Assembly: GCF_009758415.1 (NCBI RefSeq)
Contig: NZ_WQRF01000001.1
Coordinates: 868,001 to 932,000 of the forward strand
Direction: 5' to 3'
Length of the DNA: 64,000 nt
DNA from: Devosia marina
GTDB taxonomy: Bacteria > Pseudomonadota > Alphaproteobacteria > Rhizobiales > Devosiaceae
Below are positions 63,829-64,000 of this stretch, one piece after another. The position numbers and the translations under genes are program-made. Numbering within the stretch: the stretch's first letter is position 1; each line of letters starts with the position of its first letter. The notes beneath the pieces are model-generated. The model did no database searches and had not been told where the DNA came from. It saw only the letters and a list, made by a program, of their open reading frames with translations.

Positions 63829-64000
63829 AGGACCACCTCAAAGATGATCTGGTCCCCAGCGCGCAACTGCGTCGGCGGATTGACCGTCGGGTCGAAATTG
63901 CGAAACTGAGTGTGCCCGATAACGTGCCAGCCGGTCGGAATGTCGGTCGCCGCAATGGCCGTTTGCCCGGCAGCAAACAAGACACTCCCGGCTGACACCT
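63825..64000 (-). CDS. pxpB: 5-oxoprolinase subunit PxpB, C-terminal end (cut by window edge)
   Basis: The last 57 or so codons of a KipI/allophanate hydrolase subunit 1-like protein are visible, ending in TGA at 63825-63827. The readable part contains AGSVLFAAGQTAIAATDIPTG-type sequence (family PTGWHVIG motif follows) and HTQFRNFDP, typical of the PxpB C-terminus. The N-terminal part lies beyond the right edge. Its stop overlaps the pxpC start. Confidence 0.88.
   Translation of the reverse strand, partial: VSAGSVLFAAGQTAIAATDIPTGWHVIGHTQFRNFDPTVNPPTQLRAGDQIIFEVVL

Overview
The window is GC-rich chromosomal DNA of an alphaproteobacterium, most likely a member of Hyphomicrobiales (Rhizobiales), and I would guess Devosia or a close relative. 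The support is gene content and order: plsY-dprA-topA and rnr-DUF983-rpmG, divK-pleD, clpS-clpA, mrcA-amiC-rne, accB-accC-aat, and DUF2155 beside an NDUFA12-type complex I protein. RNase E has the large alphaproteobacterial acidic insert, and AccB has the EAMKT biotin site. The species is an inference. I see no insertion sequence, phage, integrase or CRISPR array. Most of the window is ordinary core chromosome with a few accessory genes.

Layout. 1-8.7 kb: topA (cut by the left edge), an aldo/keto reductase and a type I MurB placed between topA and dprA, then plsY, rnr, a DUF983 protein, a DUF3052-like protein and rpmG with a clear terminator. 8.7-9.1 kb: a gene-free, strongly structured stretch. 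9.1-15.5 kb: pleD and divK (cell-cycle c-di-GMP signalling), a DUF3572 protein, a zinc-ribbon DinB polymerase, RidA, a FemAB/GNAT-like protein, a HIT protein and a DUF1275 protein. 15.6-23.5 kb: clpA and clpS, a SPOR-tailed D,D-carboxypeptidase, a MATE exporter, azlCD and tRNA-Leu(CAA). 23.5-30.6 kb: penicillin-binding protein 1A, AmiC amidase and RNase E. 30.7-38.3 kb: an acetyltransferase and aminotransferase pair, a DsbA/ScsC-like protein, aroQ-accB-accC, aat overlapping an APH(3')-like kinase, DUF2155 and NDUFA12. 38.4-46.5 kb: two MFS transporters, a decayed MFS pseudogene, a J-domain/VWA pair, and several small envelope proteins with a nucleosidase and a cell-wall hydrolase. 46.5-51.5 kb: an orphan FlhB-like/FliK-like pair, a glycosyltransferase, a FecR-domain protein and a K+ channel with a zinc-ribbon tail. 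51.5-64 kb: a signalling and transport block with an SLC5-fused histidine kinase, a small membrane protein, a response regulator and an ScfR/RamB-like regulator. This regulator is divergent from a five-gene branched-chain-amino-acid-type ABC transporter, which is followed by convergent pxpABC genes cut by the right edge.

How the genes work together. The window encodes the Leu N-degron route (Aat tags proteins; ClpS delivers them to ClpA). It also encodes several peptidoglycan enzymes (MurB, D,D-carboxypeptidase, PBP1A, AmiC, cell-wall hydrolase), fatty-acid initiation (AccB, AccC) and phospholipid initiation (PlsY), and RNA decay enzymes (RNase R, RNase E). The 51.5-64 kb block looks like a nutrient-sensing and uptake module for a small carboxylate, amide or lactam. 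It has a perfect inverted repeat that may be the operator of the ScfR-like regulator. The best candidates for something undescribed are this block (including a DHp-like helix pair inserted in the regulator), the structured 8.75-9.05 kb intergenic stretch, and the MFS remnant in which Trp positions read TGA.
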